Positions 50,258 through 63,322 of a DNA stretch of 64,000 nucleotides are shown piece after piece. Position numbers and translations under genes: made by a program. The stretch comes from Artocarpus heterophyllus (Eukaryota > Streptophyta > Magnoliopsida > Rosales > Moraceae): the NCBI GenBank assembly GCA_025403435.1, contig CM046327.1, positions 18,786,440 to 18,850,439 of the forward strand. Reading direction: 5' to 3'. The notes beneath the pieces are model-generated. The model did not search any database, was not told the origin of the DNA, and worked only from the letters and a program-made list of their open reading frames with translations. The stretch's first letter is position 1, and each line of letters opens with the position of its first letter.

Positions 50258-50953
50258 ATGGAGTCTCCCAAAAGCTACACGTTGAGGGTGAAGAAGCAAG
50301 AGCTGATCAAGATCAAGGAAGAACTAAGAAAAGCGAAAGAAAACGCCACGCAATCGTGGATAGACTCTCGCCCTCTCATCGACGAGCTCGAGAGGCTAAA
50401 GTCGAACCTCGAAATCTTGAAAAACAAAACTTCAGTTCCCGCCACGACTCTCGTCTCAGAGCTCGAAAATGAGCTCGAGACGACGAATGCGAAGATCAAG
50501 TCGAGGAAGAAGGAAGAGCTCGAGATGACGAAGCAGGCAGACGAAATAACTCGGGGTCTTGACCAAGTACGCGAAGAGATGGAAACCTTGAAACGTTTCG
50601 TGGGCAGCAAGAAACAGAAGAAGTTAAAAATGAAGCAGGTTTTGAGGCTGAGGAGGCAGAGACTTAGGTCATTGCAGTTGAGAATTGAGGCAGCAAGGAA
50701 AGAGATAGAAGCGTACGTCGAATCCTGAGAAGAAGCGCTTCGGTATTTGACTGCCTTGGAAACGTTGATGGCGAATGAGGGTGCTGATTATGATCATAAC
50801 CATGATCATGATCATGATCAAGTTCAAGTACTCTCTCATGAGGAATACATGGCTCTGAAGAAGAGAGTCGACGAGGAGAATTCGCTAGCCGATTGACGTG
50901 TTTCGGTCGCGGAGGAGCAGAAGAACGAGGCGAAGAAGAGCCGGGACTTAACT
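50258..50953 (+). pseudogene. WEB-family (DUF827) coiled-coil gene, 5' fragment with stops
   Basis: An ATG at 50258 opens MESPKSYTLRVKKQELIKIK, then a heptad-rich, Lys/Glu/Leu-rich coiled coil of the type found in plant WEB-family proteins, which associate with chloroplast movement factors (WEB1/PMI2). The frame meets TGA at 50726-50728, continues in the same frame (EEALRYLTALETLMANEG, with an Asp-His repeat near 50790-50820) to a second TGA at 50894-50896, and goes on through VSVAEEQKNEAKKSRDLTS. Then it enters the duplication junction at about 50953, where sequence switches to copy B. So it has two nonsense codons and no 3' end. The coding signal resumes after each stop, which argues for recent decay after the cut. 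The intact partner should lie elsewhere. Confidence 0.8.
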
Positions 50954-51955
50954 AGTAAAATTTGTTTGAATTGTAAACCATAGTTTGAACGGCAACTTTC
51001 AACTACCATTGGAATTTAATAAGCGGTTGACAATTGACTACTCTAAGAGAGATAAAATGGTTCAAAAAAAAAAAAAAGGAAATGTGAAAAGCTACTCTAG
51101 AATGAAAAGAATAGATTGTATCACCCAATCTAGATTTGATTTTTCTTTTCCTTCTAGAATATTTAATTTAGACATATTCTCAACGTCATTGGTGAAAATA
51201 ACCCTAAAACTGACAAAATTTAATTTATTTTGATTAAAAAAAGGAGCATTCATAAAGATTTCTGCTACTCATCCAAACAGTAGGGAAGGTAAGGCTATGT
51301 TATCATTGTACTTGACAATCACCTTATACCAACCTTCACAGTTTTTATTAACTAAGAAACAAAAGTGACAAACTAAACATCGAAAGAGCAGAGCTCTTTC
51401 CAACAACAGGGACAAAACCCACTTTCAAACAATGCAATTGGGCAAATTTCTACCCTAGAACAAAACTTCAGTCCGCTTTTTGGTAAAGAATCTTGGCTCA
51501 TAGCACAGCTCACAGAAGCAGAAACGGGCAAGTCCTGCAACCTTGATAAATGGCAGGATCACATCTTATGCTTTTGGACAATTCCCAATCCAAGGGTCAT
51601 TCAATGTTCAACTTCATTTGAGATGAAAGCTGTACTTGATCTTTCCTTCACATATATCATCATTCATACAGAAATCAATCTACCATTTATAGCAATTGTA
51701 TAGATAAGTCCAACAAACTCATAAATCACATAAAGAATTCACGTCCTATATACGGTATTCCTCCTTAAATTGATGAATAATGTTGAATAGCAATTTTGGG
51801 GCACGTCTTTTTGTATGATGGTAAAAATTACAGCATTAATGCATGAACCAATTCCCAAATTGGGTTTCAAAAAATTGCCCCGTAGTAGCTCCTTAATAAA
51901 GTAGTGCCAAGCAATTTATTTCCTCCAACTGGGTAGTGCAAGTACGAACAGATCA

Positions 51956-54900
51956 CTAACCGGACTTTTTGTCCCCACCGAAACCCGACTGTAGATATCC
52001 TGTTTGTTCAAGATGACTGACATCGCCCCAGACGTCTAAGGCCCATTTGTCTCCATCAGCCAAGCGAAATATGTTTACCGATGTGTTAAGTACCTTCCCT
52101 GCGGACTTCTCATTTGGGCAAGCCCACTTGTGGAGCGTCCTGATGAAACCACCATGCGTGACTAAAATTATTCGCTGCCCTGGAAATTGAGATACAGACA
52201 CAAACAGTTTAACTTGAATGGCCAATTTGTACCCTAAAGGATCTAAATGGTTATGCTGATGGAATTGGAGAGGATACTAATGTAGTGCCGTACTAGCACA
52301 TAAGTTTTGAACAAATGTAGAAGTTGTAATTTAGTGGTCTAATAGTGTCTACTGGCCTTTCCCAAGCGGCCAAAGACTCGATGGGGGTCTTAAAGCTATT
52401 CTATTATATGTCAGTAACATTTCAGAAGATCTGAGTATCGGCAGTGTACTGAAGTATTTTGATTGGACTTGATAGTAAGTTGGTTAATTAGTTGAATTTG
52501 TGAAGGTAGAATTTTTGCGACTGTTAGTAGTTGCTTCATATAATTGGTTAACTATATTTACTAATTTGTCGGTTTGTTAGAGGAGAATTAGTAGAACAAA
52601 AGGGGGATTAGCAATTAGTGAGCGGCTATGGAAACCCTTGAAAGAGCTGCAGATCTGTTAAACATAAGCTATTCTTTGTATCTGTGTATCTGTGCTTCTT
52701 CAATTCATTAATTTAGTCAATAAGGATTATTTCTCGTCTGTTCTATGCTTTCTTCTACTGTGATTTTTTCCTGCCATTTTCTCGAATTTGCTAGGATCTT
52801 ATAGTATTTGCAGGAATTCATGAGCAAATAAATGAAAGATAGTTGTTGAACCTTTTGTTTATTAACTAACGGTACCTATGTTGAAGTAAGAAAATGTTGC
52901 AAACTACATGGTGGTGTCGTTATAGTATAGATATAAGTAGTAATATTTGAGAAGATCTGAACATACTACGGTGTATTGAAGTATTTGTAGGAAGTTATGA
53001 GCATGTAAATAGAAAATAGTTTTCGAACCATTTGTTTTATACTAGCCGGACCTATGTTGAACCAAGAACATGTTGCAAAATACAAGGTGGTGTAGTTATA
53101 GAAGGAATATCGGTAGTAAGATTCGACCTTTATGCTTTCTCCCAATTCTCTGCAATGAAGAAGTGCAGCGTTGATAAAGTTGATCACGGCTTTCTCCACC
53201 ACCCTGCATATCATTGCACACAACAAAACAGCAGTAGTCCCGATGAAAAGTTTTGAGATATGAGTACTAGAATCATAGTGTAGGAACTCTATTTCCCCCT
53301 TAATTAGACCCAGAACATGTCATGCAAAATCAGTAATTATGTGAGTAAAAACATACGAGTCAAACAAATCTTCTTGGACTCGATCAACCTGATTTACCGG
53401 ACAAATAAATACAGCTAGCTCAATCTCTGTTCCACCCCCACAAAAAAAAATGTTGCAGAGCAATAAAACAAATTTTAAAATTTCTTAACTAGAGACAGAT
53501 TTATGATAACAAATGTATGGGTCTTGATGCTAACGTGACAACTAACTGCTACTACTTGGAAATTTTAGATACCATACATGGCAATTCTATATTTGGATTC
53601 TTTTTCATACAGCATGCCAATTGGAACAAGCTGAGACACCCTGGTCTTTTTTTAGCCACTGTTCCCTCAACATTCACCGATAAAGCCTTTTGTTACAAGG
53701 AACTTTATCTGCTAAAGAAATTGAATATAGCATGACAGACTCCATGTATAAAAAGAGTACTTACTGGAATTTCTTGATCTCTCCTTGGAGACACAAAGGC
53801 CTCATAAGCTTCAGGACATACTTTCATTGCATCACGAAGTACAAGACCTTGAAGATCCCCTAAATGCCTTTCTCGTAAACCGGTATCTTTGATAACCTGA
53901 ATTTAAGTCCATACCATCAGATAATTGTTTGAAGAAAGAACAAAAATAATTAAAGACAGAGTCTACTATTTCTCCAATCGGTAGACCATTAGTTTTATAG
54001 TCAATTTCAAATTGTTAACTTAAGGTATTTAGTTTCATTACTTATCAAACCAGTGAAAATCATTGACATTTTTTATTGGTAGGTGCTTCCATTTTTATGA
54101 CTCTACATTTTAGAGCATAAACAAATATAGATGCCAGAGTCAAATTTCCTTACACCAATGGAGATAAAACATTCAAATATAATTTCAAATTTTACATGTG
54201 AAAGTCGATATGGATTAATACCTCTAATCCACCACAGCTAGTTGCAATTATCTCTGCAGTCTCAAGAGCTCTTTTCAAGTCAGAAGAATATATAGCAGAG
54301 ATGTTAGGCTCCTTTGATAATCTATTAGCCACCTAAAGAAGTAAAAGAAATGGTACAAGCCATTATCAAGTGCAGGACATTACCAACCAGATTTGGAACT
54401 TGTTATCTGCTTTCTTTAGTATATATTGTAGAAAATAATGTACAACTTACTGCAGCTGCTTGCTGTCTCCCCGCATCATTTAATTCAACATCCAAATGGC
54501 CCTGTTCAAGACAAATGTATTGAGGAAATTTGAATCCTTGACCAGAAAAATAGACAAAAATTGAGTTATGAGTATAGATGTAGAAGAGACTAACGCTGAA
54601 CAACAAATATTCGCCAGAGTGGGGATTCAAATGATGAAAGAAATGTCAATCCCAATTCCCCATTGGTGGTGTTGATTCCCCGTTAGTTTACTTGTATGCT
54701 CATTAAGCCAATAATTATTCAGTTATGCACAAGAATATATTGGCGACTAAATTGATAAAATTCTCATTTTTATTCCTTTACTTTCCTTTGCAAACCCATC
54801 ATTTTTTCCAATACATTCCTTTACAGTATGGTAACATGTGCTAGAATTGGCGGATACAGTAATTTCTTATCTAACTTTTCAAAACAACCCGGTTCCATAA

Positions 54901-55595
54901 GCGGATTGACCCCAACTGTTGCTGCCTCATTTCTCAATAACTAGATTTCTAGTTCTAATTTTGAAAATGCACAACATGAGAATACTATCTCCGAGTGCGA
55001 AATTGCATTTACAGTGTCTTCAGTTAGCCATTCCTAAAAAACATAAAACAAAAATCGACTTTTCAGATTAACTGCTTTACAATCAAGTGGAACTTAGAAT
55101 CAGAATATCAACCTACGTTTTCCATATGATAATCTGATCATGATGATTCTTCCACTAGGAAAAAATCTATTGATCAACGTCTCATAATTAAAATAAAAAA
55201 GCATAAAAAAAAGAGGAAGCTTTGAGTGAGGAAAAGACCTGAATTCTTCCATCAGCATTCCACTCCGTTTCACCGTGACGCACTATAATAATCTCAGCAA
55301 AATCAGGATTATTGTAGCTGCATTAAAAAAAAAAAATCAAAATCAAATTCTGATATATAAAAAAAAAATCATGGCTGAAAAAAGTGAAATTCCAATATAA
55401 TTGAGCCTTGTGCAAAAAGAATCTAAAACTTTTCCATGGGAAAGCGTAAAATTCCCAAAGAATCTAATTCCAGTACGGAAATTAATCGGCAAAAAAAGGG
55501 CAGAAAGAGAGAGATTTTATATGAATAATTAGAAGCGCTTCTAAGAAGCGAAACGGAGAAAAATGGGACCTGGAATCGGAGCCGTTCATGGCCAT
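51956..55595 (-). CDS. Phosphoglycerate mutase-like protein, copy B
   Basis: The exons are at the copy A positions plus 18266: 55570-55595, 55239-55317, 54451-54501, 54221-54331, 53764-53895, 53128-53203 and 51956-52179. All splice sites and the 232-residue frame are kept, with VRHGETEWN, LRERHLG and VTHGG motifs intact. I saw two amino-acid differences from copy A: His to Arg after GLVL in the fifth exon, and Val to Gly after NEKSA in the last exon. About four differences are silent. Neither replacement touches a catalytic residue. Both copies look functional; expression cannot be judged from sequence. An identical out-of-frame upstream frame overlaps the start (55570-55782). Confidence 0.93.
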
Positions 55596-56373
55596 GGAAA
55601 CTTCCCGAGTCTCTGAGTAACCGAGCTAAGAAACGAGTTAAGGTTGGACTCGGCACGACGTTGTTATGGAAGAGACGTGGGTGAGCAGAAGAGAAGAGGA
55701 GACACTGTAACTGGGTTTGGAAAGGGGAAGAAAGAAAAAGAAATGGCTGATTTACGGTGAGCGAGGTGGGAGAAGCGCTCATTGGACGTGAGTTTGAGTC
55801 AAGGACGACGTGAACGTGGAATCGGGGAATGACCCCGTTTTCTATTGTTTCGGTAGGTTTTTTTGGAAATATTTATATATATTTTTTGACAAAAAAATAT
55901 TAAAAACAGCTGTAGTATAATTTTAAAAAATTATTATTTTTTAAAAGAAAATTATTTTACATGTTTTAAAAATACTACCAAATAACTGTCGTGTAAGGTG
56001 GGCCATTGCGACCTCGTGGGCCAAGAGAATGTGTACTCCAACAGGCCCAATGTGTTGCAAAGAAGGAGATAGTTATGAACAATGCCACTTTATTGAATAA
56101 TAGATTGATTTTTGTCACTTATAAAAACTTTTACATTATATACTACTTACAAGAATCAATATAAAAGTAATATTACTAAAAAAATAAATGATTTGTGATG
56201 TATTTTTAAAGAATTTTTTGCATGTGGCATATTTTAATTATAGTCTAAACAGACGGCAAAACTGTAAAACTCACTCTAAAGAGTCTCGAGCCCAGTGTTA
56301 ATTAGGCAATTCACATAAATATCATTTGGAAGTTGATGGAAACACACTTTTGCAAAACTAGTTGTTGTAACTA

Positions 56374-56578
56374 GAGATGTTGAAAATATTTATAGTAAAT
56401 AAGAAATATATAGTGTAAATAATTTATCTACCTTTTTATTTACATAGTAAATAGATTTAAGGTGCAAATAATTTATTTACTTGTTCCTTACAGTGTAAAT
56501 AAATTATAATTTACACAATAAAAAATTTATTTATGTCATAAATCTCCTATTTATTATAAATATTTTTCAAAATAACTA
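56374..56578. mobile_element. Palindromic A+T-rich MITE, copy B
   Basis: Same element as 38108-38312, carried along by the large duplication; I saw no difference between the two. Confidence 0.55.
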
Positions 56579-56664
56579 TTTATGTCAACAAGTCTCAAAA
56601 ATATGTTATTTCCCTTATTCTCTCTAGTTTCTATTTATGTTACAAGATGTGAAAAGTTCTTATG

Positions 56665-56756
56665 CCACGAACTTGATGCGTGTCCCACCAGGATATGTTT
56701 TGTATCCCACCCACGAACTTGATGCGTGTCCCACCAGGATATGTTTTGTATCCCAC
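56665..56756. repeat. 46-bp tandem duplication, copy B
   Basis: Identical to 38399-38490, so the small duplication predates the large one (or was made uniform by conversion). Confidence 0.85.
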
Positions 56757-56920
56757 CGGGTTATGTCTTCTATTTCACTAGGACATTTTTTTTTCCTCTC
56801 TTTTTTCCCTCTATCTTTTTACCGCCGTTAGGTCATCTTCTGCACCAACAACATCATCAACAGCTTAAAAAAAAAGAGAAAAGAAGAAACAAAAAAACTA
56901 ATAACAATAACCATTAATAG

Positions 56921-57406
56921 GCAATGTTCGACTTCGTGGGCAGCAACGTGACGTCGACCATGATGGGCAACGATGCAATGAGACAACGTTTGTCCTCCTT
57001 TGGGTAGATTGACTATGACAATGTGACGACGATAGCTTAGATAGTGACGCGAGACTTGTATGTCAACGTCGAGACGAGGCTTAGTGCAGTTGTACGGAAT
57101 GTGAGCTCGGATGACAAGGCGAGGGCAAAGAGCAAATCTCCTTCAGGATCGCGCAAGGTAGCTCTAATCTAGTCCACAGATCTCCTTTGGTGTCATTACG
57201 ATGGGCTAAGAGCATATCCACTGCCTCTGGTGACGAGGCTCTCAATCTGGTCCATGGTCTTCTTCATTATGCTTCGTCGAAGATCGTGACGCGAATTTAA
57301 GGCCAAGCTTCATCAGAGCTTTATCACATATTCGAAATAGCTTGGTCAGTCTTTAGCCATGGCGGATCTTGTGCAGTAGAGATGGAGACAAACGAAGGAG
57401 AAGAAT
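56921..57406. other. GC-richer island of unknown origin, copy B
   Basis: Duplicate of 38655-39140, with no open frame of note. The following 57407-58163 is A+T-rich and empty. Confidence 0.4.
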
Positions 57407-58163
57407 GCGGAGAGCAAGAGAGTGAGAAGAGAGGGAGAAAAAAAGAGAGAAATAAATATGAGAGAGGTGAAATAAATGAAAATTGTGGCAGATCAAAATT
57501 TGTGGCACAAAAATTTTAATTTTATATTTTACAATATAAGAAATTAGAGTGGTTAAAAATGGGACATACTGTGTAATTTTCTCTTGTTAATTTGAATTGA
57601 GAAATTTTAAAGAAAAGCAAAGGCAGAATGGGGGATTGAGCTTGGGTCCTTTTTTAGTTTACCCTCTTATTTTGAGAATGATATTCTTTCATATTGGACT
57701 TCAAAAAGTTAATAATTTTGTCACTTTTATTACTTAAATTAAAAAAGAAAAAATAAACTTGATGTTAAATTGGAGAGATTGAATAGGATTCCCGGGTGAG
57801 GGTTGCCAGTGTCATGTGACGGTGGGGCAACGATGAAGATGGAGAGAGAAAATCCTTGTATCAATGCTAATTTCTTAATTTTACCTGAAAATATTACGAG
57901 TAATTTCAGCTTTTTTAATTTTTAATAACTAGAAATTTAACTATAATCAAGTTTTGGTTTATGAATGAGTGTCACGTCTCCAAGTGAACGGAACTAATTA
58001 GTGGATTGAACGGCAGTAGCGACTGCCAACAAAGTATAAGTTTTTAAATTTAAATGACAAAGTGAAAAAAAAAAATTAAGTTTAAGAAAAAACTTATAAA
58101 ATTTATCCGAAAAGCATCTTTATAATGCTAAATTGATCGTGTCCAAATAGTAAATTAGTTATT

Positions 58164-60306
58164 TGTAACGCCTCAAAGTTAATTAAGTGTCATTAATGTG
58201 TGAAATGGTGTAATAGTGTATCAGATTATGGTTTAATTTTAATCTAAGTATTTTGTAATGATTTTTCTAATCAAATAAATTTTAAATAATTTTTAGTTAT
58301 TTTTATTTCTATTTTGAATATTTGAAACAAAATAATTTGTCAAATGTCAAAAATGTCCGTTTTACAAAACCATGAGCGACACATGATTTTTATACAGTGA
58401 AACTGCCTATCTTTCCCTCTATTTATTCCCCCTCTCTCTTCCTTCTCTCCCTCACACGCTCATTCTCTCTCTCACTCTCTCTCCCTCACTCGTCTCTCTC
58501 TCTTTCTCTCTCAAATTCTCTCTAAATTTTTGAATAAAAAATCAAGCCTAAGCTTCAAATTAGTGGATTAGAGGGTTGGAAACGTGATTGAGTAACCAAT
58601 AACACGATTTGAAGCTCGCATCCAAGGTTAGTTTTCAAAGTTTCAAAACTTTTTCAATTTCTCAATTTTCTTTGTATTTTGAAATTTAAGTTCAATTAAG
58701 CCTAGAAAACCCTTAATCCAAGTTCAAGGAACTTAAAATAACTAGAATCTAAGCTTTGTTTGGCCAAAAATGGATTCGAATCAAGGTTTTTTATTTTTCT
58801 CTATTTTTCTCCATTTTTAGGATTTTTCAAAATTATTGTGCAAACCTTGTTTAATTTAGTTCAAAAGTGCTTTATAATGTTTTTCTATCATCTATGATTG
58901 ATTTTCATGCCTGAGAATTGAGAAAAATAGGTTGAAATGAGAATTTGGGCTTGGGGAGGCCGAGAACCCATGCCTGAAAAATTCTAGAATTTTTCAATTC
59001 GGTAGGTCGAATTCAAGGGTTTGGCAGGCCGGATTCATGCATCCGGCAGGCCGAACTTGGAAAAGTTCGGCCGACCGGACTTAGTTTTCCGGCAGGCCAA
59101 ACTGTACAGTTCGACCGGCCCACTAGACATGGTGAAATTTTGTTATTTTTCATCTATTTTTACAGTTTTGAACCCCGATTGAGATTTTAACGCTATAATA
59201 TGATTTTATAACTAGAAATGGCACACTAGACACCATGAGATAGATTAATGACGTAGAATATCTTCAGCTAGAAACCGATAGACATGGTTTATAAATATTT
59301 AAGGTTGTTCGTAGATCTACGGAGCTAACGTATAGCGGACTGGGATTACGATGTGAGACACCAGCACGAGTATTGAGGTAGAACTTCTACCTTTTTCTTT
59401 GGTAACCTGGTTTTTAAAAGATTTTGGCTTCAAAATGATTTCTTTCAAGAATATTTTCAGTAAAGGATTGAAAGATGATTCATATGAATTGCTTTATAAA
59501 CAGTTGAATAAGGTGATTTTTATAATGAATAACATAATGAATGTAAATGACTATACTTGGTAAAAATGAAATTTTAATAAATATTAAAAAAAATATATGT
59601 ATATCGGCATGATGCCATATCAAGATCAGGTCGTGTAGCGTGCGACCTTGGAGGTAGATCCCGAAATCCAGCTGGGCCACTACGGTGGTGTTACATATAT
59701 AGTTTGCCCAAGAAAAGAAAATGATATTCTTTCTAGTCGACCAATAAACGATTTTGGTAAGATAAAGTTTCTATTAAGTCTTCTTTATTTATTTATTCAA
59801 GTCTATATTTTAAGTAATTTCTTGAATAACAAGATTTTTCTCTTTTAAAATTAAATGTTTCTAAAATATAGTCCTACTGAGCCCTTCGCTCATATTTTAT
59901 TTGTTTTAAAATCTTTCCCCCTCTAGGCAGATTTCAGCTTTGGATCGGAGAAGAGTCCGTTGACCGGACCTGCGAGCCGTAGAAGAGCCAAGTAGGTTGT
60001 TTAAATTATAAAAATCAAGGCATGTAATACTTTAACTCTCTCTCTCTTTTTGGACTGTAGTTGTAATTTAATATTGTCAGTACTACGTGTGTGCACAAGT
60101 TGTCGGCCAGTGGGACCCAACTCGCATTTCTCGTACTTTCCTTATTTATTATTTTATTATTTCCTATTATTTATGTTGTTATTCATATTTATCAAATGAT
60201 TATAGTTATTTGCTTTAAAAGAGGGTTTTAAAATTATCACATTTTTTTTATAGTTAACTAAATTCTTTAACCTGTCTGTTAATTAAATATTTACTTAATT
60301 AATTTA
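58164..60306 (+). mobile_element. Solo-LTR-like relic, duplication copy B
   Basis: Duplicate of 39898-42040, beginning TGTAACGCC. Differences from copy A cluster at about 58567-58625 and 58975-59115. Several are C/T or G/A changes, as expected from decay of methylated cytosines. Confidence 0.65.
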
Positions 60307-60476
60307 ATTATAAAAAACAATATTTGATGCAATGTGATTTTTAGTTCTACGTTAAACTTGGTCGCTTTCGCATTTGATTCCTACAAAGCTACGTTTTACC
60401 TAAAAAAAGGGGTGTACGTGTAAAGCTATTGAAAACCTTTTGGGAAGCTTTAATGTGGCTTTCGAGAGAACTTTCT

Positions 60477-60521
<45 letters not shown>

Positions 60522-61926
60522 CACAATCTGTGAAAGTCTAAAGAGAATAAAGTTATAGCCGTAGCGTGTAATTTAAGATAAAAAGAACTCGATTGGAAAT
60601 TTGATTCGTTTTTATTTGCTTCAAAGTTAGCTTTCAGTAGACATTGCAGCCTTTTTTTTATGTTCAGATATCTTCTTTTTTTTTTTTTTTTGGAAATTTG
60701 ATTCGTTTATATTTGCTTCCAAATGTGCTTTCCATAGACATTGCAACCGTTTTTTTAATGTTCAAATATCTTATATTTTTTTTGTCGGATAAATCAAATT
60801 AAACGCGCTTCTTTCGCAGCTCGCCGGAGCTCAAAGGTTTTCATACAAACGACTTCACATCTGAAAGCAAATTAAACAATTTTCTGTTTGAGCCAAAAAA
60901 AAAAAAATAAAAAAAAAATTGTGCACGATATAGATTACTCGTGAATCACGAAGGGAATCTATCTTACGTAGTCGTCGACTGGTGGAAAAAAATATTGTTG
61001 ATGAATTATAATTCTAGTATAAAATTATATTCTTAAAGGTTTGTTTAATGCGTGGGTTTGAAATGATGTAATTTAAAATTTTATGATTTGAACTATGAGT
61101 TTTAAATTGTATGGTTTAAAACATAGTTTTAAACTAATGTTTAGAAAACAAAGGCTTAAAACGAGAATGAAATACCATATGAAGTCTAAAATAAAAATTG
61201 ATATTTGAAAAATTATAGTTAATGAAAGAAAAATCAGACTAAAAATAGTTTTTCTTATAAAAATAGTTTAAACTATATGAACTTGAAGAGAAAAGGGAGG
61301 AAAGTTTAGATTTTAGATAATTTAAATTAGCTTTAATTATTATTTTACTAAACACTAGTTTAAATCGCTTTTATAATTTAAACTACTAAGACAATTTAAA
61401 CTTGTTTAAATGGTTTTTAATCTACGTACGAATAGAAATTTAAGAGAGTACTCAGTTTTGCATCTTTTGAGTCTCCACATATAGTAAATTTTCTTTTCAA
61501 GATATTTATATATTAGACAAAAATTTAACTAACCAAAATGACAGGAGAGCCTGCCACAAGGCCAGTTATGCGTTCTTTTATTAATCTTTGGAAAGCACTC
61601 CCCAATTCACAAATCAAAAAGCGACACAAAGTCATAAAAGCGAGTTTCTGGAAACGATTTTGTTATTTTATAATCTTAACAAGTGGTAGGGTTTTAGAAA
61701 CAAAGTTAAAACTTAAAGTTAAAAATAAAAGCTGTAATATGTGAGTATTTTATATTACAATATAATATAAAATATATAAACTCTTTATATTGTAGATAAT
61801 AAGTTTTAATTTGATTTCTATACACGCTCTTACGTTTTAATACTAATAGTCAACTAACTATCTTTTATCCTGCAATTTTTCAACTATAATATGGACGAAA
61901 TTTTTTGAGATGAGATAAGAGTTTTA
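60307..61926. other. Intergenic with shorter TA microsatellite, copy B
   Basis: Equivalent of 42041-43674. The TA run at about 60480-60516 is shorter than in copy A and accounts for the change of offset beyond this point. No gene recognised. Confidence 0.55.
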
Positions 61927-62091
61927 GACAGTGTTTGGCAAGATTGTTCAAAAAATATCGTTTCAACTCTATAATGTAAAGTTTTAATATGTTACAGTAT
62001 AAAACAAAAATAGACTACAGTGTAAAGCTCTCGTATGCTACAGTCAGATTGTTTCAAATTTTGGCTCTAAATTGTGTTGTCAAACACACTC
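61927..62091. mobile_element. MITE (GAGTGTTTGGC family) with TTA duplication, copy B
   Basis: Same insertion as 43675-43829, flanked by TTA (61924-61926, 62092-62094), with several substitutions relative to copy A. Confidence 0.7.
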
Positions 62092-62901
62092 TTAGGCAAG
62101 TTTGAACAATGTAAATGCTCTATAAACTATAGGTCCAACACGACTAGCTGTTTAAAAAGTATGAGAGTTTGCAATATTAAAATAGGAAAATTATGTATAG
62201 TGTGTGAAAGATTATCAGTATACTCATTGATGCTACTGGGAATAGTTAGACATTAAATTGTAATATTTTTTCAATATGATATAATTATTTTTAATATGAT
62301 ACCATTTTGATGTGATCTAATAATTTAAAACTATTTTTTCTTTAAAAATATAGTTTCTTTTAAACCTGTATAGCAAAGAAGGGCAGAGCCCAACACTCCC
62401 CGTCCCCCCAACCAAAAAAAAAAAAAAAAGCATGATGACTCGATCTAATTTTACCCTTTCTAAAAAAACTATTTTCACTATTTTTAACACTCTCCCCTTG
62501 AAATTTTATAAATTGCATTAAGAAGGTATAATTTTTAAAAATATTTTAATTATATCCAAATTTTTTACTATAAAATATACTTATATTTCAAATTTTAAAT
62601 CCCTAACAAATAAAAAAATCTATATTAAAAACATATCTTTTTGGCTTTTAGTTTCAAAAAGGTGAATTAAATTATATTACATATGCATAGTTAGTTCATT
62701 AAAAAAAAGAACAAAACAAAAAAATAAAAGTAAAAATAGGGACACCATTTTAAAAAAAATATAATTGCATGGTAGTTTTAGTTTAAAATTTTTATTCTAT
62801 TACGATCCTCTTTGAAAAAATTTTCTGGCTCTACCACTTCTCAATTTCAGTAACTGAAGCATTACATATCATAAAGAAACACAATGTATATGTAATTTGC
62901 A

Positions 62902-62933
<32 letters not shown>

Positions 62934-62968
62934 TCATATATATATGTATACAAAACTATTCTTCATCT
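62092..62968. other. End of duplication copy B
   Basis: A+T-rich, with poly-A and TA runs (62414-62429, 62904-62928), homologous to 43830-44690. The last five bases, CATCT (62964-62968), are the likely target-site duplication of the Copia element that follows. Confidence 0.5.
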
Positions 62969-63310
62969 TGTAATATAAAAAACAATATGAAACAATTGAA
63001 TTCATAAAAGCGGAAGCAAATGGATCATTAAATACCTCCAGCCATTGCTCTGTTTTGCACGAATTTTGCACACCGTGCTTTGTGAATTTTGATTTTTCTG
63101 GACACTCACAAATCCACTCAGATGGTGTATTGTTGTTTTTTCAGAAATGTATGCCCATGGACCAGATAATGAAAATTCTCAAAATTTTCGTGTGTTTGCC
63201 GTGACCATCACACAACCTTTTAAGGGGCTGCCGAATGGTTATTCTAACAATTAACTGTTCGGCGGTTGATGCTAAATGTATTCTCCACGTGGGCCAATTA
63301 GAGTCCAACA
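62969..63310 (-). repeat. Copia 3' LTR, 342 bp
   Basis: Read on the minus strand it begins TGTTGGACTC at 63310 and ends TATATTACA at 62969. The polypurine tract CAAGTGGGAGAA (63311-63322) sits directly before it, as expected for a 3' LTR. Copy A of the large duplication reads uninterrupted across the corresponding point, which fixes this border. Confidence 0.85.
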
Positions 63311-63322
63311 TTCTCCCACTTG

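Larger units (their letters stand above)
50954..62968. repeat. Large direct duplication, copy B, ended by a Copia insertion
   Basis: Matches 32689-44692 in the same orientation. The left edge is the TAGTAAAATTTGTTTGAA word that in copy A sits inside a complete MITE; here the MITE is cut and joined to WEB coding sequence. The right edge of visible homology, CTTCATCT, is directly followed by TGTAATATAA, the terminus of the Copia LTR. The true right end of the duplication is therefore hidden. Confidence 0.93.
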
